Origin: RUG563 sp045590215
GTDB taxonomy: Bacteria > Bacillota > Clostridia > Christensenellales > Aristaeellaceae
Assembly: GCA_045590215.1 (NCBI GenBank)
Contig: JAZNQO010000044.1
Coordinates: 34,881 to 98,880 of the forward strand
Direction of reading: 5' to 3'
DNA: 64,000 nt
Part shown: in pieces, positions 1-7,669 of the stretch
How positions within the stretch are numbered: the first letter of the stretch is position 1
Layout of the letters: every line of letters begins with the position of its first letter
Made by a program: the position numbers and the translations under genes
Notes under the pieces: generated by a model
The model's database searches: none
The model's input: the letters and a program-made list of their open reading frames with translations, nothing else
What the model was told of the DNA's origin: nothing

Positions 1-806
1 TCCGTTTTTTCCGTTTCTTCTTCATCGGGAAGGGGCGGCAAAGCCTTATCCAGCCCTGTGCCCTCCAACAGCCGCTGCTGCTTTTCCACCATCTCCCGGA
101 TCAGCGCAGCTTTATCCTTCTCAAAAATCCATTCCACCGCCGGGTAGAACACCGCTTCGTCCATCTGCTCCAGACTGCGCTGGGAAATGGGGTCAAAGGA
201 GCGGATGGAATCCACTTCATCATCGAAAAACTCTATACGGGTGGCTCCGATTTCCGCCGGAGAAAAGGCGTCCACAATAAAGCCCCGCAGGGCGCACTGG
301 CCCGGCCCTTCCACCATGTCTACCCGTTCATACCCCATCTTCACCAGTTTTTCCATCAGCTGCAGGGGCTGCACAATATCGCCCACCTTGAAAGAAAGGG
401 CGTGGGCATCGTAAATTTCCGGCGGCATCATCCGGGTGAGCAGCGCATCCGCCGCCACGCACAGGACTTTCGTTTCGCCCCTATGGGCATGCTGCAAAAC
501 AGACAAGCGGCGGAACGTCCCTTCCCGGCTGGCCGTGCCTCTTGTAAAGCTGTTTTCCCCGGAGGGCAGATAGGCTGCGCCGCCTTTCAGCCATGTGCTG
601 ATATCATCAGCGGCTTTCATCGCCTGCGCATCGCTGGGGGCAACCAGCAAAACCGGCCGTTCCGTCTGTTTCGCCAAGGCCGCCGCAAAGAAAGGCCGCT
701 GCCCCTCTGCTATATCATACAGGCAGGTGACACCCTTTTCGGGTGCACGAAAAGCCTCCCGTACACGAGGGGAGGCCATCAGTTGTTTCAAAATCAAATC
801 AAGCAT
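1..806 (-). CDS. mfd: Transcription-repair coupling factor Mfd, N-terminal part (cut by window edge)
   Basis: Mfd is a DNA translocase that removes RNA polymerase stalled at lesions and recruits UvrA. About 268 N-terminal residues are present; the helicase part lies outside the window. The frame is open from ATG at 806 to the edge and shows the UvrB-homology region typical of Mfd, including GYERVDMVEGPGQ, then RIEFFDDEVDSIRSFDP followed by QRS. The ATG lies inside the last codons of pth (AATGCTTGA), so translation is probably coupled to pth. No separate ribosome binding site is obvious. The pth-mfd order is common in Bacillota. Identification is from motif recall only. Confidence 0.9.
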   Translation of the reverse strand, partial: MLDLILKQLMASPRVREAFRAPEKGVTCLYDIAEGQRPFFAAALAKQTERPVLLVAPSDAQAMKAADDISTWLKGGAAYLPSGENSFTRGTASREGTFRRLSVLQHAHRGETKVLCVAADALLTRMMPPEIYDAHALSFKVGDIVQPLQLMEKLVKMGYERVDMVEGPGQCALRGFIVDAFSPAEIGATRIEFFDDEVDSIRSFDPISQRSLEQMDEAVFYPAVEWIFEKDKAALIREMVEKQQRLLEGTGLDKALPPLPDEEETEKT

Positions 807-1371
807 TGCGTTTATTGAAGCGGTTCATAGCAAGGTCCATTCCGTGCTCCGCCCAGCACAGTGCCGCATCCACGGCCAGAAGGTAAGCATCAAAGGCTGT
901 TTTCTTTTCTTCATCCGTGCGGTATTTGCCCAGCACCCAGTCCACCAAATCCCATTCCGGCGGCGGTGCGCCCACGCCCACCCGGATCCGCGGAAAATCC
1001 CCCGTACCGGTGCACTGGACGATGTGGCGCAGGCCGTTATGGGTGCCGGGGCCGCCCTTGGCACGCAGGCGCACCTGCCCGTGGGGCAAATCAATATCAT
1101 CCACAATCAGCAGGATATCCTTGGGTTCGATTTTATAGAACTGCATCACGTCCAGCACGGAAAAGCCGCTGTTATTCATAAAGGTTTGGGGCTTCACCAG
1201 CAGCACCTTTTCGCCGCCGATTAGGCAATCTCCGATCAGAGAGCGGCACTTGATTTTTTTGATTTGCACGTTCAGCTTTTCCGCAAGCAGCTCCACCACA
1301 TCAAAGCCCACGTTATGCCGTGTGCGTGCGTATTCGCTGCCGGGGTTGCCAAGACCAATGATTGCTTTCAT
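799..1371 (-). CDS. pth: Peptidyl-tRNA hydrolase
   Basis: The 190-residue product cleaves peptidyl-tRNA released from stalled ribosomes, recycling tRNA in the cytosol. The N-terminus MKAIIGLGNPGSEYARTRHN carries the family signature (GLGNPG, then the catalytic His in the RHNVG motif), and the central stretch has KPQTFMNNSG and VDDIDLPHG, all diagnostic for Pth. Length fits the bacterial family (about 185-195). The reading frame extends 24 codons further upstream, but ATG at 1371 is chosen because GAAGGAG precedes it and homology starts there. It overlaps the mfd start by a few bases and is divergent from cggR. Confidence 0.97.
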   Translation of the reverse strand: MKAIIGLGNPGSEYARTRHNVGFDVVELLAEKLNVQIKKIKCRSLIGDCLIGGEKVLLVKPQTFMNNSGFSVLDVMQFYKIEPKDILLIVDDIDLPHGQVRLRAKGGPGTHNGLRHIVQCTGTGDFPRIRVGVGAPPPEWDLVDWVLGKYRTDEEKKTAFDAYLLAVDAALCWAEHGMDLAMNRFNKRNA

Positions 1372-1443
1372 ATATGCTCCTTCCTGCTTTTGCAGGGTTC
1401 TTTCATTTGAGGTTATTTTTGAGGCCATTTTCCACCAATACAT

Positions 1444-1473
1444 ATCTTACCACATTTTGCCGAATGATTACAA
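1444..1473 (-). promoter_or_regulatory. Probable sigma-A promoter of pth-mfd
   Basis: On the minus strand TTGTAA (1473-1468) is followed after 18 bases by TAAGAT (1449-1444), about 70 bases before the pth start codon. Seen by eye only; spacing and hexamers are acceptable but not perfect. Confidence 0.5.
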
Positions 1474-1561
1474 CATTATTTCAAAAAAGGTTCGCATTTC
1501 TTTCATTTTTCTATTCTGCATAACAGATGCCATGAAAACCGAAAATAAACCGAAATCGGTC

Positions 1562-1590
1562 TTTACATTCTGCGGCAAATGTGGTATACT
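1562..1590 (+). promoter_or_regulatory. Sigma-A promoter of cggR-pgk-tpiA
   Basis: TTTACA (1562-1567), a 17-base spacer and TATACT (1585-1590). It lies about 60 bases upstream of the cggR ribosome binding site AAAGGAGG and is the only good promoter seen ahead of the glycolytic genes. Confidence 0.75.
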
Positions 1591-1652
1591 ATAGGGGTGG
1601 GTCGATTTTCGCCCGCTGGGCAAAGATTGTCCATAAAAGGAGGGGTGTCGTG

Positions 1653-2681
1653 ATGCAGGACGAGCTGAAGGTTTTGAGCATTATTGCCCCCGACTTGCTG
1701 GCGGATATCGGCCGCCGGGCGCAGGTTTTATCCGGCATTGAAAGCATGCAGCCGGTTGGCAGGCGTGCACTGGCATCCCGGCTGAACCTTCCCGAAAGAG
1801 AAGTGCGCGCCGCTGCCACGATGTTAAAGGATCAGGGGCTGATTACCATGGACGCCGCCGGCATGCAGCTGACGGAAAGAGCCATGGAAGTATTGCCCGA
1901 TGCACGGGAATTGAGCCGTTCCATGGCCGGCCTTTCCAAGCTGGAGCAGACGCTGTCCAATCTGCTTTCCGTGCCCCATGTGGTGGTGGTTTCCGGAAAC
2001 GCTGATCAGGATGCACAGGCTCTGCGTGACGTAGGCCGTGCTGCGGCGCACCGCATCCATAAGCTGATGCAAAACGGCATGACCATGGCGGTTGCCGGGG
2101 GCAGCACCATGCGTGAAGTGGCACGGGGCATGCAGTCTAACCTGCCCATGAACGTGATGGTGATTCCTGCCCGTGGGGGCATGGGCTCCGGCGTGGAAAC
2201 CCAGGCCAACACCATCGCCGCTGAAATTGCCGGAAAAGTGGGCGGCACCCATTACAGCATCCATCTGCCCGATAATCTGGATGCTCCGGCATTACAGGAA
2301 ATGATGAAGGTGCAGGAAGTGCAGGAAGGGCTTTCCCTGATGCAAAACGCTCATCTCATCGTCCATGGCGTAGGCCGGGCGGATATCATGGCCCAGCAAA
2401 GACGCCTGACGCCGGATGTGATCGACCTGCTCAAGCGGAAAAAGGCCGTGGGGGAAGCCTTCGGGGATTTCTTCGATTTTGACGGCTGCACCGTCTGGCA
2501 GGCGTCCACTGTGTCCGCCGCCCTCATCCATCCCCAAAATGGCTGCAAGATGGTGGCCGTTGCTGCCGGGGAAAAGAAAGCCGAGGCCATCATTGCCTCC
2601 ACAAGGCACGATGCCCACGATTTCCTCATCACCGATGAAGCCGCCGCAAGGAAGATCATCGCCCTGATGGAAGGGAACTGA
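1653..2681 (+). CDS. cggR: Central glycolytic genes regulator CggR (SorC family)
   Basis: This 342-residue protein matches the size and order of CggR, the fructose-1,6-bisphosphate-responsive repressor of glycolytic operons in Bacillota. The N-terminal winged helix covers roughly residues 30-75 (VGRRALASRLNLPEREVR), and the C-terminal sugar-phosphate sensing domain shows VVVSGNADQD, AVAGGSTMREVA, PARGGMGSGVETQAN, VHGVGRADIMAQ and VGEAFGDFFDFDG, all found in known CggR proteins. The start ATG 1653 has AAAGGAGGGG upstream; GTG 1650 is a close alternative. It leads pgk and tpiA. In bacilli CggR sits before gapA; no gapA is present here. Autoregulation of its own promoter is likely but the operator was not identified. 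Confidence 0.93.
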   Translation: MQDELKVLSIIAPDLLADIGRRAQVLSGIESMQPVGRRALASRLNLPEREVRAAATMLKDQGLITMDAAGMQLTERAMEVLPDARELSRSMAGLSKLEQTLSNLLSVPHVVVVSGNADQDAQALRDVGRAAAHRIHKLMQNGMTMAVAGGSTMREVARGMQSNLPMNVMVIPARGGMGSGVETQANTIAAEIAGKVGGTHYSIHLPDNLDAPALQEMMKVQEVQEGLSLMQNAHLIVHGVGRADIMAQQRRLTPDVIDLLKRKKAVGEAFGDFFDFDGCTVWQASTVSAALIHPQNGCKMVAVAAGEKKAEAIIASTRHDAHDFLITDEAAARKIIALMEGN

Positions 2682-2746
2682 ACAAGTTACCACAGCCGAA
2701 TAGGCTTTGGCATAGAAAAAAATGAATTTTCAAAGGAGTGCCCGTC

Positions 2747-4039
2747 ATGAACAAGAAGACCATCGAAGACGTCAATGTAAAAGGCAAGCGCGTTCTGGTT
2801 CGTGTAGACTTCAACGTTCCCATGGATGCCGATAAGAACATCACCGATGAAAACCGCATCGTTGGTGCCCTGCCCACCATCAAGTATCTGCTCAAAAACG
2901 ATGCCAAGGTGGTTCTGTGCAGCCATATGGGCAAGCCCCATAATGTTTTCAACGAAACCATCAAGCTGAACAAGAAGGAAAAGGCCAAGATCGAAGCCCT
3001 GCCCGCTGAAGAACAGGAAGCTGCCACCGCCGCCGCCATCGAAAAGGCCAAGGGCGATGTGAATAAGCTGAGCCTGGCTCCCGTTGCCAAGCGTCTTTCC
3101 GAACATCTGGGCCAGGAAGTGTTCATGGCCAAGGACGTTATCGGCGAAGATGCCAAGGCAAAGGCCGCTGCCCTCAAAAACGGCGAAGTGCTGGTGCTTG
3201 AAAACCTGCGCTTCCATGCCGAAGAAGAAAAGAACGATCCCGCTTTCGCCAAGGAACTGTCCACCTTCGGCGAAATCTATGTGAACGATGCTTTCGGCAC
3301 CGCTCACCGCGCTCATGCTTCCACCGCCGGCGTGGCCGATTATCTGCCTGCCGTTTGCGGCTACCTGATTGAAAAAGAACTGCGCATCATGGGCGGTGCT
3401 CTGGAAAATCCCGAACGCCCCTTCCTGGCCATCCTGGGTGGTGCCAAGGTTTCCGATAAGATCGGCGTTATCAACAACCTGCTGGAAAAGGTTGACGTGC
3501 TGATTATCGGCGGCGGCATGGCTTACACTTTCCAGAAGGCCATGGGCGGCCACATCGGCAACAGCCTGTGCGAAGATGATAAGCTGGAACTGGCCAAGGA
3601 ACTGCTGGCCAAGGCCGCTTACAAGGGCAAGCGCATCGTGCTGCCCGTGGACAACGAAGCCGGCAACGATTTCAGCAACGACTGCCTGCACATCACCGTC
3701 CATTCTCAGGAAATTCCCGATGGCTTTGAAGGTCTGGACATCGGCCCTGTGACCCGGGAACTGTTCGTCAACGAAGTTCGCCGTGCTCGCACCATCATCT
3801 GGAACGGCCCCATGGGCGTTTCTGAATTCCCCGTGTTCGCCGAAGGCACCCGTGCCGTGGCTGACGCTGTAGCCAACAACCCCGGCATCACCATCATCGG
3901 CGGCGGCGATAGCGCAGCGGCCATCCAGAAACTGGGCTATGCTGACAAGGTGACCCACGTTTCCACCGGCGGCGGTGCTTCCCTGGAATTCCTGGAAGGC
4001 ATTGAACTGCCCGGCGTGGCTGCGCTGAACAACAAGTAA
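2747..4039 (+). CDS. pgk: Phosphoglycerate kinase
   Basis: Transfers the acyl phosphate of 1,3-bisphosphoglycerate to ADP in glycolysis, in the cytosol. Signature N-terminal RVLVRVDFNVPMD, substrate-binding HAST and SHMGKP, and the C-terminal IIGGGDSAAA nucleotide-binding motif are visible. The 430-residue length exceeds the usual 390-400 because of a charged insert at about residues 70-105 (a Lys/Glu/Ala-rich stretch), which occurs in some clostridial enzymes. ATG 2747 has AAAGGAG eight bases upstream. Codon use is strongly biased to CTG, GCC, GGC and GAA, as expected for a highly expressed gene. It lies 65 bases after cggR. Confidence 0.97.
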   Translation: MNKKTIEDVNVKGKRVLVRVDFNVPMDADKNITDENRIVGALPTIKYLLKNDAKVVLCSHMGKPHNVFNETIKLNKKEKAKIEALPAEEQEAATAAAIEKAKGDVNKLSLAPVAKRLSEHLGQEVFMAKDVIGEDAKAKAAALKNGEVLVLENLRFHAEEEKNDPAFAKELSTFGEIYVNDAFGTAHRAHASTAGVADYLPAVCGYLIEKELRIMGGALENPERPFLAILGGAKVSDKIGVINNLLEKVDVLIIGGGMAYTFQKAMGGHIGNSLCEDDKLELAKELLAKAAYKGKRIVLPVDNEAGNDFSNDCLHITVHSQEIPDGFEGLDIGPVTRELFVNEVRRARTIIWNGPMGVSEFPVFAEGTRAVADAVANNPGITIIGGGDSAAAIQKLGYADKVTHVSTGGGASLEFLEGIELPGVAALNNK

Positions 4040-4055
4040 TTCATTCAGATATATT

Positions 4056-4095
4056 GGGAGGGGGATTCTTTGGAAGGCCAAAGAATCCCCCTCCC
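4056..4095. repeat. Perfect 18-bp palindrome after pgk
   Basis: GGGAGGGGGATTCTTTGG (4056-4073), a 4-base loop AAGG, and the exact complement (4078-4095). No T-run follows on either strand, so a simple intrinsic terminator is unlikely. It is 17 bases after the pgk stop. It may stabilise the 3' end of pgk mRNA or be one end of an intergenic repeat. Confidence 0.85.
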
Positions 4096-4241
4096 GTACC
4101 CACACCAAGAAAGCCAATCCGGAAAGGATATTGTGTGAATACGCCAAAGTCCTGTTCCGTGTAACAAGAAAAACCATCACGGGGAAAGCAGAAGTTAAAA
4201 AGCAATCCTCCCCCATCCCGAATAGGTTTTCGGAAAGGGGT
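4096..4241. other. Gene-free spacer between the two pgk-tpiA palindromes
   Basis: About 146 bases with no convincing coding frame, promoter or ribosome binding site. The right end reads GGAAAGGGGTGCAGGGGG, a motif that recurs in modified form at other intergenic sites of the window (near 25,014). Confidence 0.5.
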
Positions 4242-4286
4242 GCAGGGGGAAACCGCTTTTGGCTTCAAAAGCGGTTTCCCCCCTGC
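4242..4286. repeat. Near-perfect 20-bp palindrome before tpiA
   Basis: GCAGGGGGAAACCGCTTTTG (4242-4261) pairs with the complement at 4266-4286, with one extra base in the right arm. It ends about 10 bases before the tpiA ribosome binding site GGAGG, so the folded form could affect tpiA translation. No T-run follows. Confidence 0.85.
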
Positions 4287-4309
4287 AAATCAACTGGAGG
4301 TAATTTTTT

Positions 4310-5062
4310 ATGCGTACGCCTATCATTGCCGGTAACTGGAAAATGAACAAGACCCCTGCCGAAGCCAAGGCTTTGGTGGAAGAGCTGAAGCCCCTGGTAG
4401 CTGATGCCAAGGCCACTTGCGTAGTTTGCGTTCCCTTTGTGGATCTGTGCCCCGTGCTGAAGGCCGTGGAAGGCACCAACATCCATGTGGGTGCCCAGAA
4501 CGTGCATTTCAAGGAAAGCGGTGCTTACACCGGAGAAATCTCCGCCGCCATGCTGAAGGAACTGGGCGTTGAATATGTGGTGATCGGCCACAGCGAACGC
4601 CGTCAGTACTTTGGCGAAACGGATGCCACGGTAAACCTGCGCACCATCGCCGCCGTGAAGGCTGGCCTGACCCCCATCATCTGCGTGGGCGAACGCAAGG
4701 AAGAACGTGAAGCCGGCTACACCAACGCTCTGGTGGAATATCAGACGCTGATCGCCCTGAACGGCCTTTCCGATGAAGAAATCAAGAACGCCGTCATTGC
4801 TTACGAACCCGTCTGGGCCATCGGTACCGGCCGCACCGCCACCGATGAACAGGCCAACGAAACCATCGGCGTCATCCGTGCCGCTATCGAACGCAAGTAC
4901 GGCAAGGAAGTATCCGACGCTATCCGCATCCAGTACGGCGGCAGCATGAACCCCAAGAACGTGAAGGGGCTCATGGCGCAGCCTGAAATCGACGGCGGCC
5001 TCATCGGTGGTGCTTCCCTGAAGGCAGAAGACTTCTCTTTGGTGGTCAATTACGATAAATAA
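4310..5062 (+). CDS. tpiA: Triosephosphate isomerase
   Basis: Interconverts dihydroxyacetone phosphate and glyceraldehyde 3-phosphate. The 250-residue product shows the family landmarks in order: GNWKMNK with the catalytic Lys near residue 13, VIGHSERRQYF with the electrophilic His, the catalytic Glu in AYEPVWAIGTG, and the phosphate-binding IQYGGSMNPKN and GGLIGGASLK loops. Length is normal. ATG 4310 follows CTGGAGGTAATTTTTT. It is the last glycolytic gene here; gpmI and eno, which often follow, are absent and the polysaccharide operon starts instead. Codon bias is like that of pgk. Confidence 0.98.
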   Translation: MRTPIIAGNWKMNKTPAEAKALVEELKPLVADAKATCVVCVPFVDLCPVLKAVEGTNIHVGAQNVHFKESGAYTGEISAAMLKELGVEYVVIGHSERRQYFGETDATVNLRTIAAVKAGLTPIICVGERKEEREAGYTNALVEYQTLIALNGLSDEEIKNAVIAYEPVWAIGTGRTATDEQANETIGVIRAAIERKYGKEVSDAIRIQYGGSMNPKNVKGLMAQPEIDGGLIGGASLKAEDFSLVVNYDK

Positions 5063-5078
5063 TTCCTTCGTTTCATCG

Positions 5079-5112
5079 CCCGGATGCTAAAAAGCATCCG
5101 GGTTTCTTTTTT
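5079..5112 (+). terminator. Intrinsic terminator after tpiA
   Basis: CCCGGATGCT (5079-5088), loop of four A, AGCATCCGGG (5093-5102), then a T-rich tract. Separates the glycolytic operon from the polysaccharide operon. Confidence 0.92.
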
Positions 5113-5128
5113 ATTTTTCTATACAATA

Positions 5129-5157
5129 TTGACTATATAAGGAAAATACCGTACAAT
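5129..5157 (+). promoter_or_regulatory. Sigma-A promoter of the polysaccharide operon
   Basis: TTGACT (5129-5134), 17-base spacer, TACAAT (5152-5157). About 130 bases of leader precede the first gene at 5292. No other good promoter was seen before 14,840, so this may drive the whole 9.5-kb operon. Confidence 0.75.
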
Positions 5158-5291
5158 GAATTTGCAATTTTGTACTGATAAACTGCATTGATTTTCCTTC
5201 CCTTTGCTTGCAAAATTCGCACGGATTGAGATACCGTTTTCGTATTGCCATCAAAAAAAGGCACAAAAGAAAATGAAAGGCAGAGGATATC

Positions 5292-6506
5292 ATGCCAGTA
5301 AAATCCAGCAAAGCCACTGCTGTTGTCATTGGCGGCAGCAACGGCATAGGCTTGGCCATCATCAAACAGCTGATTCAAAACGGCTGTTTTGTTTATGATT
5401 TGGACATTTGTCCGCCGGACAAAAAAGCCCTTGGCGAAAAGGAAGGCTTTGCCTATTGCCCCTTTCATATGCTGCATATGGACGAAACGCTGCTTGACCG
5501 CCTGAAAAATGAAGAAAGCCTGCAAACGTTGATGATCACTGCCGGGCTTGGATGGGTTTCGGATTTTGAAGGGCTGAAGCCTTGGGAAATTGACCGCATC
5601 ATGACCACAAACGCCACCGCCGTTTTGAAAATATTGCGCATTTTTTATGATAAAATCAAACAGCCATCACCCTTTTATTGCGGCGTGATGGCATCCATTG
5701 CAGGCCTTGTGACATCGCCTGCATTTTCTGTTTATGCCGCTTCCAAGGCGGCTCTTTGCCGGTTTGTTGAAAGCGTGAATATTGAGCTGGAAATCAGCGG
5801 CACGAAAAACCGCATCCTGAACGTTTCCCCCGGCTTTCTTCCCGGAACCCGTTTCTATGGCGGCAAGAATGATATGGCAAAGTTAGAAGACGTTGCCAAG
5901 CAAATCCTTCACCGCCTTTTCGCATCGGAAACGCTGTATATCCCGGACGATAACGATACATACAAGAAAGTGCTTGACCGTTATCGGGAAAACCCCCATC
6001 AATTCGGGCTGGAAAGCTATCAGTATAAGAAAGCATCCAGCCGCATGCAGGAAAAGCGTAAACCCATCATCGGCTATCTCTCCGGCACTTTTGATTTATT
6101 CCATGTGGGGCATGTGCGGCTATTGGAACGAGCCAAAGCCCATTGCGATTATCTGATTGCCGGGGTGCATAAGGATGCGTCCCATAAAAATGCGGAAACC
6201 TTCATCCCATTAAGCGAGCGTATGGAAATTTTGAACGCCTGCAAGTTTGTGGACAGGGTGGTGGTAGCCTGCCCGGAGGACAGCGAGGCGTGGCATCATT
6301 GGCATTTTGACCGTCTGTTCGTGGGCAGCGATTATCTAGGCAGTACCCGCTTTTTGCGCTATGAGGCCTTTTTTGCCGATAAGGATGTGGAAATCTTTTA
6401 TTTCCCGTACACAAAAGAAACCAACAGCCGCCAAATCAGAAAAACCATTCTGGAAAAAACAAAGGATATTCTGCCAGAAGCCGTCCTTGAAAGGATGAAT
6501 ACATGA
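5292..6506 (+). CDS. Fused short-chain dehydrogenase and TagD-type cytidylyltransferase
   Basis: A 404-residue two-domain enzyme. Residues 1-250 form an SDR: GGSNGIG at 14-20 for NAD(P) binding, Asn near 107, Ser135 and Tyr148-x-x-x-Lys152 (YAASK). Residues 258-404 resemble glycerol-3-phosphate cytidylyltransferase: GTFDLFHVGH with HVGH at 271-274, SERMEIL, and a TNSRQIRKT stretch where TagD has its C-terminal substrate motif. It probably reduces a keto-sugar or triose phosphate and activates the polyol phosphate as a CDP-polyol for the next gene, with which it overlaps by ATGA. Known reductase/cytidylyltransferase fusions for CDP-ribitol (Bcs1/Acs1) use an IspD-type transferase placed first; this is the reverse order with another transferase superfamily. 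The substrate is unknown. Confidence 0.85.
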   Translation: MPVKSSKATAVVIGGSNGIGLAIIKQLIQNGCFVYDLDICPPDKKALGEKEGFAYCPFHMLHMDETLLDRLKNEESLQTLMITAGLGWVSDFEGLKPWEIDRIMTTNATAVLKILRIFYDKIKQPSPFYCGVMASIAGLVTSPAFSVYAASKAALCRFVESVNIELEISGTKNRILNVSPGFLPGTRFYGGKNDMAKLEDVAKQILHRLFASETLYIPDDNDTYKKVLDRYRENPHQFGLESYQYKKASSRMQEKRKPIIGYLSGTFDLFHVGHVRLLERAKAHCDYLIAGVHKDASHKNAETFIPLSERMEILNACKFVDRVVVACPEDSEAWHHWHFDRLFVGSDYLGSTRFLRYEAFFADKDVEIFYFPYTKETNSRQIRKTILEKTKDILPEAVLERMNT

Positions 6507-7669
6507 AACAGCGACTTTCTTTTTTGCTCAAGCATAATGCCTGTTTGCAAAGGCTGTATCGCCTTGTGATGGGTTTTCTTTTTCGGTGCATAGGACGGAT
6601 GATGAAGCGACAGGAAAACTGGATTCTTTTCTCATCCTATATGGGCACCGGCTTTAACGACAGCCCCAAGGCCATTTATGACGCCATGAAGGGTCAGGAA
6701 AAATATCAATCTTTGCGCTGCATATGGGCTTTTGAAAATCCGGAGCAATATCCCGACCTGGACACCGTGCGCATGGATTCCTTCCGTTATTTCATCATCG
6801 CTATGAAAGCAAAATACTGGATTACAAACACCAATATCGAGCGTGGCTTATCCTTCAAGCAAAAGGACCAGCTGTATTTGAACACATGGCATGGCGTAGC
6901 CCTGAAGCACATCGGTAACGACTGCCCCGGCCGGAAGGATTATCATTTTGACACGGTGAATTATCTTTGCGTATCGGGAAAGTACGACGAATGGGTGTTT
7001 CAAAGGGCGTTTCGTGCAAGGGAAGAAAGCTTCCTGCGCTGCGGCATGCCAAGAAATGATGCCCTTTGGGCAGCCGATGAAAAGGCAAAAGCTGCTACAC
7101 GGGAAAGGCTGAATATCCCAAAAGATAAAAAAGTGATTCTTTATGCCCCTACATGGCGGGACAGCGAAGACGGCGGCAAAAGTTATCGGCTGCCCCTGCC
7201 CATGGATTTTCAGAAATGGAAAAGTACCCTTGGCAAAGATTATCTCCTGCTCTTCCGTGCCCATCACTTGACGCAAAATCTGCCCTGCCTCCCCTTTGAT
7301 GATTTTCTTTGGGATGTGTCTGCCCATGCTGATATCAATGAACTGATGATCGCTTCCGATTTATTGATGACCGATTATTCCGCCATCGCCTTTGACTATG
7401 CCATCTTGGGCAAGCCCATCCTTTGCTTCGCCCATGACTATGAGGATTATCTCGCCAAGCGGGGCACCTATTTTTCCATCGACGAGGTTTATCCCGGCAA
7501 AATGTGCAAAACAGAGGATGAAGTGCTGGAAAGAATATTGCATTTAGACCCGGAAAAGGAAAAAGCCGCCGTAGAAAAATTCCGGGAACGGTTCATGGAA
7601 TACGGAAAAGACGCCACAGAGCAGTGTCTGGAAAGCCTTTTTTCCGAAAGAGAGGGGCTTTCATTATGA
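6503..7669 (+). CDS. CDP-glycerol (polyol) phosphotransferase family protein
   Basis: A 388-residue member of the TagB/TagF family, which transfers glycerol or ribitol phosphate from CDP-polyol to a lipid-linked acceptor at the inner membrane face. Visible landmarks: NTWHGVALKHIG (catalytic His), CGMPRND, LYAPTWRDS, LLFRAHH and the SDLLMTDYSAIAFDYA segment expected to bind the donor phosphates. It has only the catalytic GT-B-like part and no fused glycosyltransferase. It overlaps the preceding fusion gene and the following glycosyltransferase by ATGA, supporting a CDP-polyol made by the first gene and used by this one. Whether it primes, decorates or polymerises cannot be told. Confidence 0.9.
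   Translation: MKQRLSFLLKHNACLQRLYRLVMGFLFRCIGRMMKRQENWILFSSYMGTGFNDSPKAIYDAMKGQEKYQSLRCIWAFENPEQYPDLDTVRMDSFRYFIIAMKAKYWITNTNIERGLSFKQKDQLYLNTWHGVALKHIGNDCPGRKDYHFDTVNYLCVSGKYDEWVFQRAFRAREESFLRCGMPRNDALWAADEKAKAATRERLNIPKDKKVILYAPTWRDSEDGGKSYRLPLPMDFQKWKSTLGKDYLLLFRAHHLTQNLPCLPFDDFLWDVSAHADINELMIASDLLMTDYSAIAFDYAILGKPILCFAHDYEDYLAKRGTYFSIDEVYPGKMCKTEDEVLERILHLDPEKEKAAVEKFRERFMEYGKDATEQCLESLFSEREGLSL

Noticed and set aside
4056..4286. A miniature transposon between pgk and tpiA
   Set aside because: Each palindrome folds on itself, the two ends are not clear inverted copies of each other, and I see no target-site duplication; kept only as palindromes.
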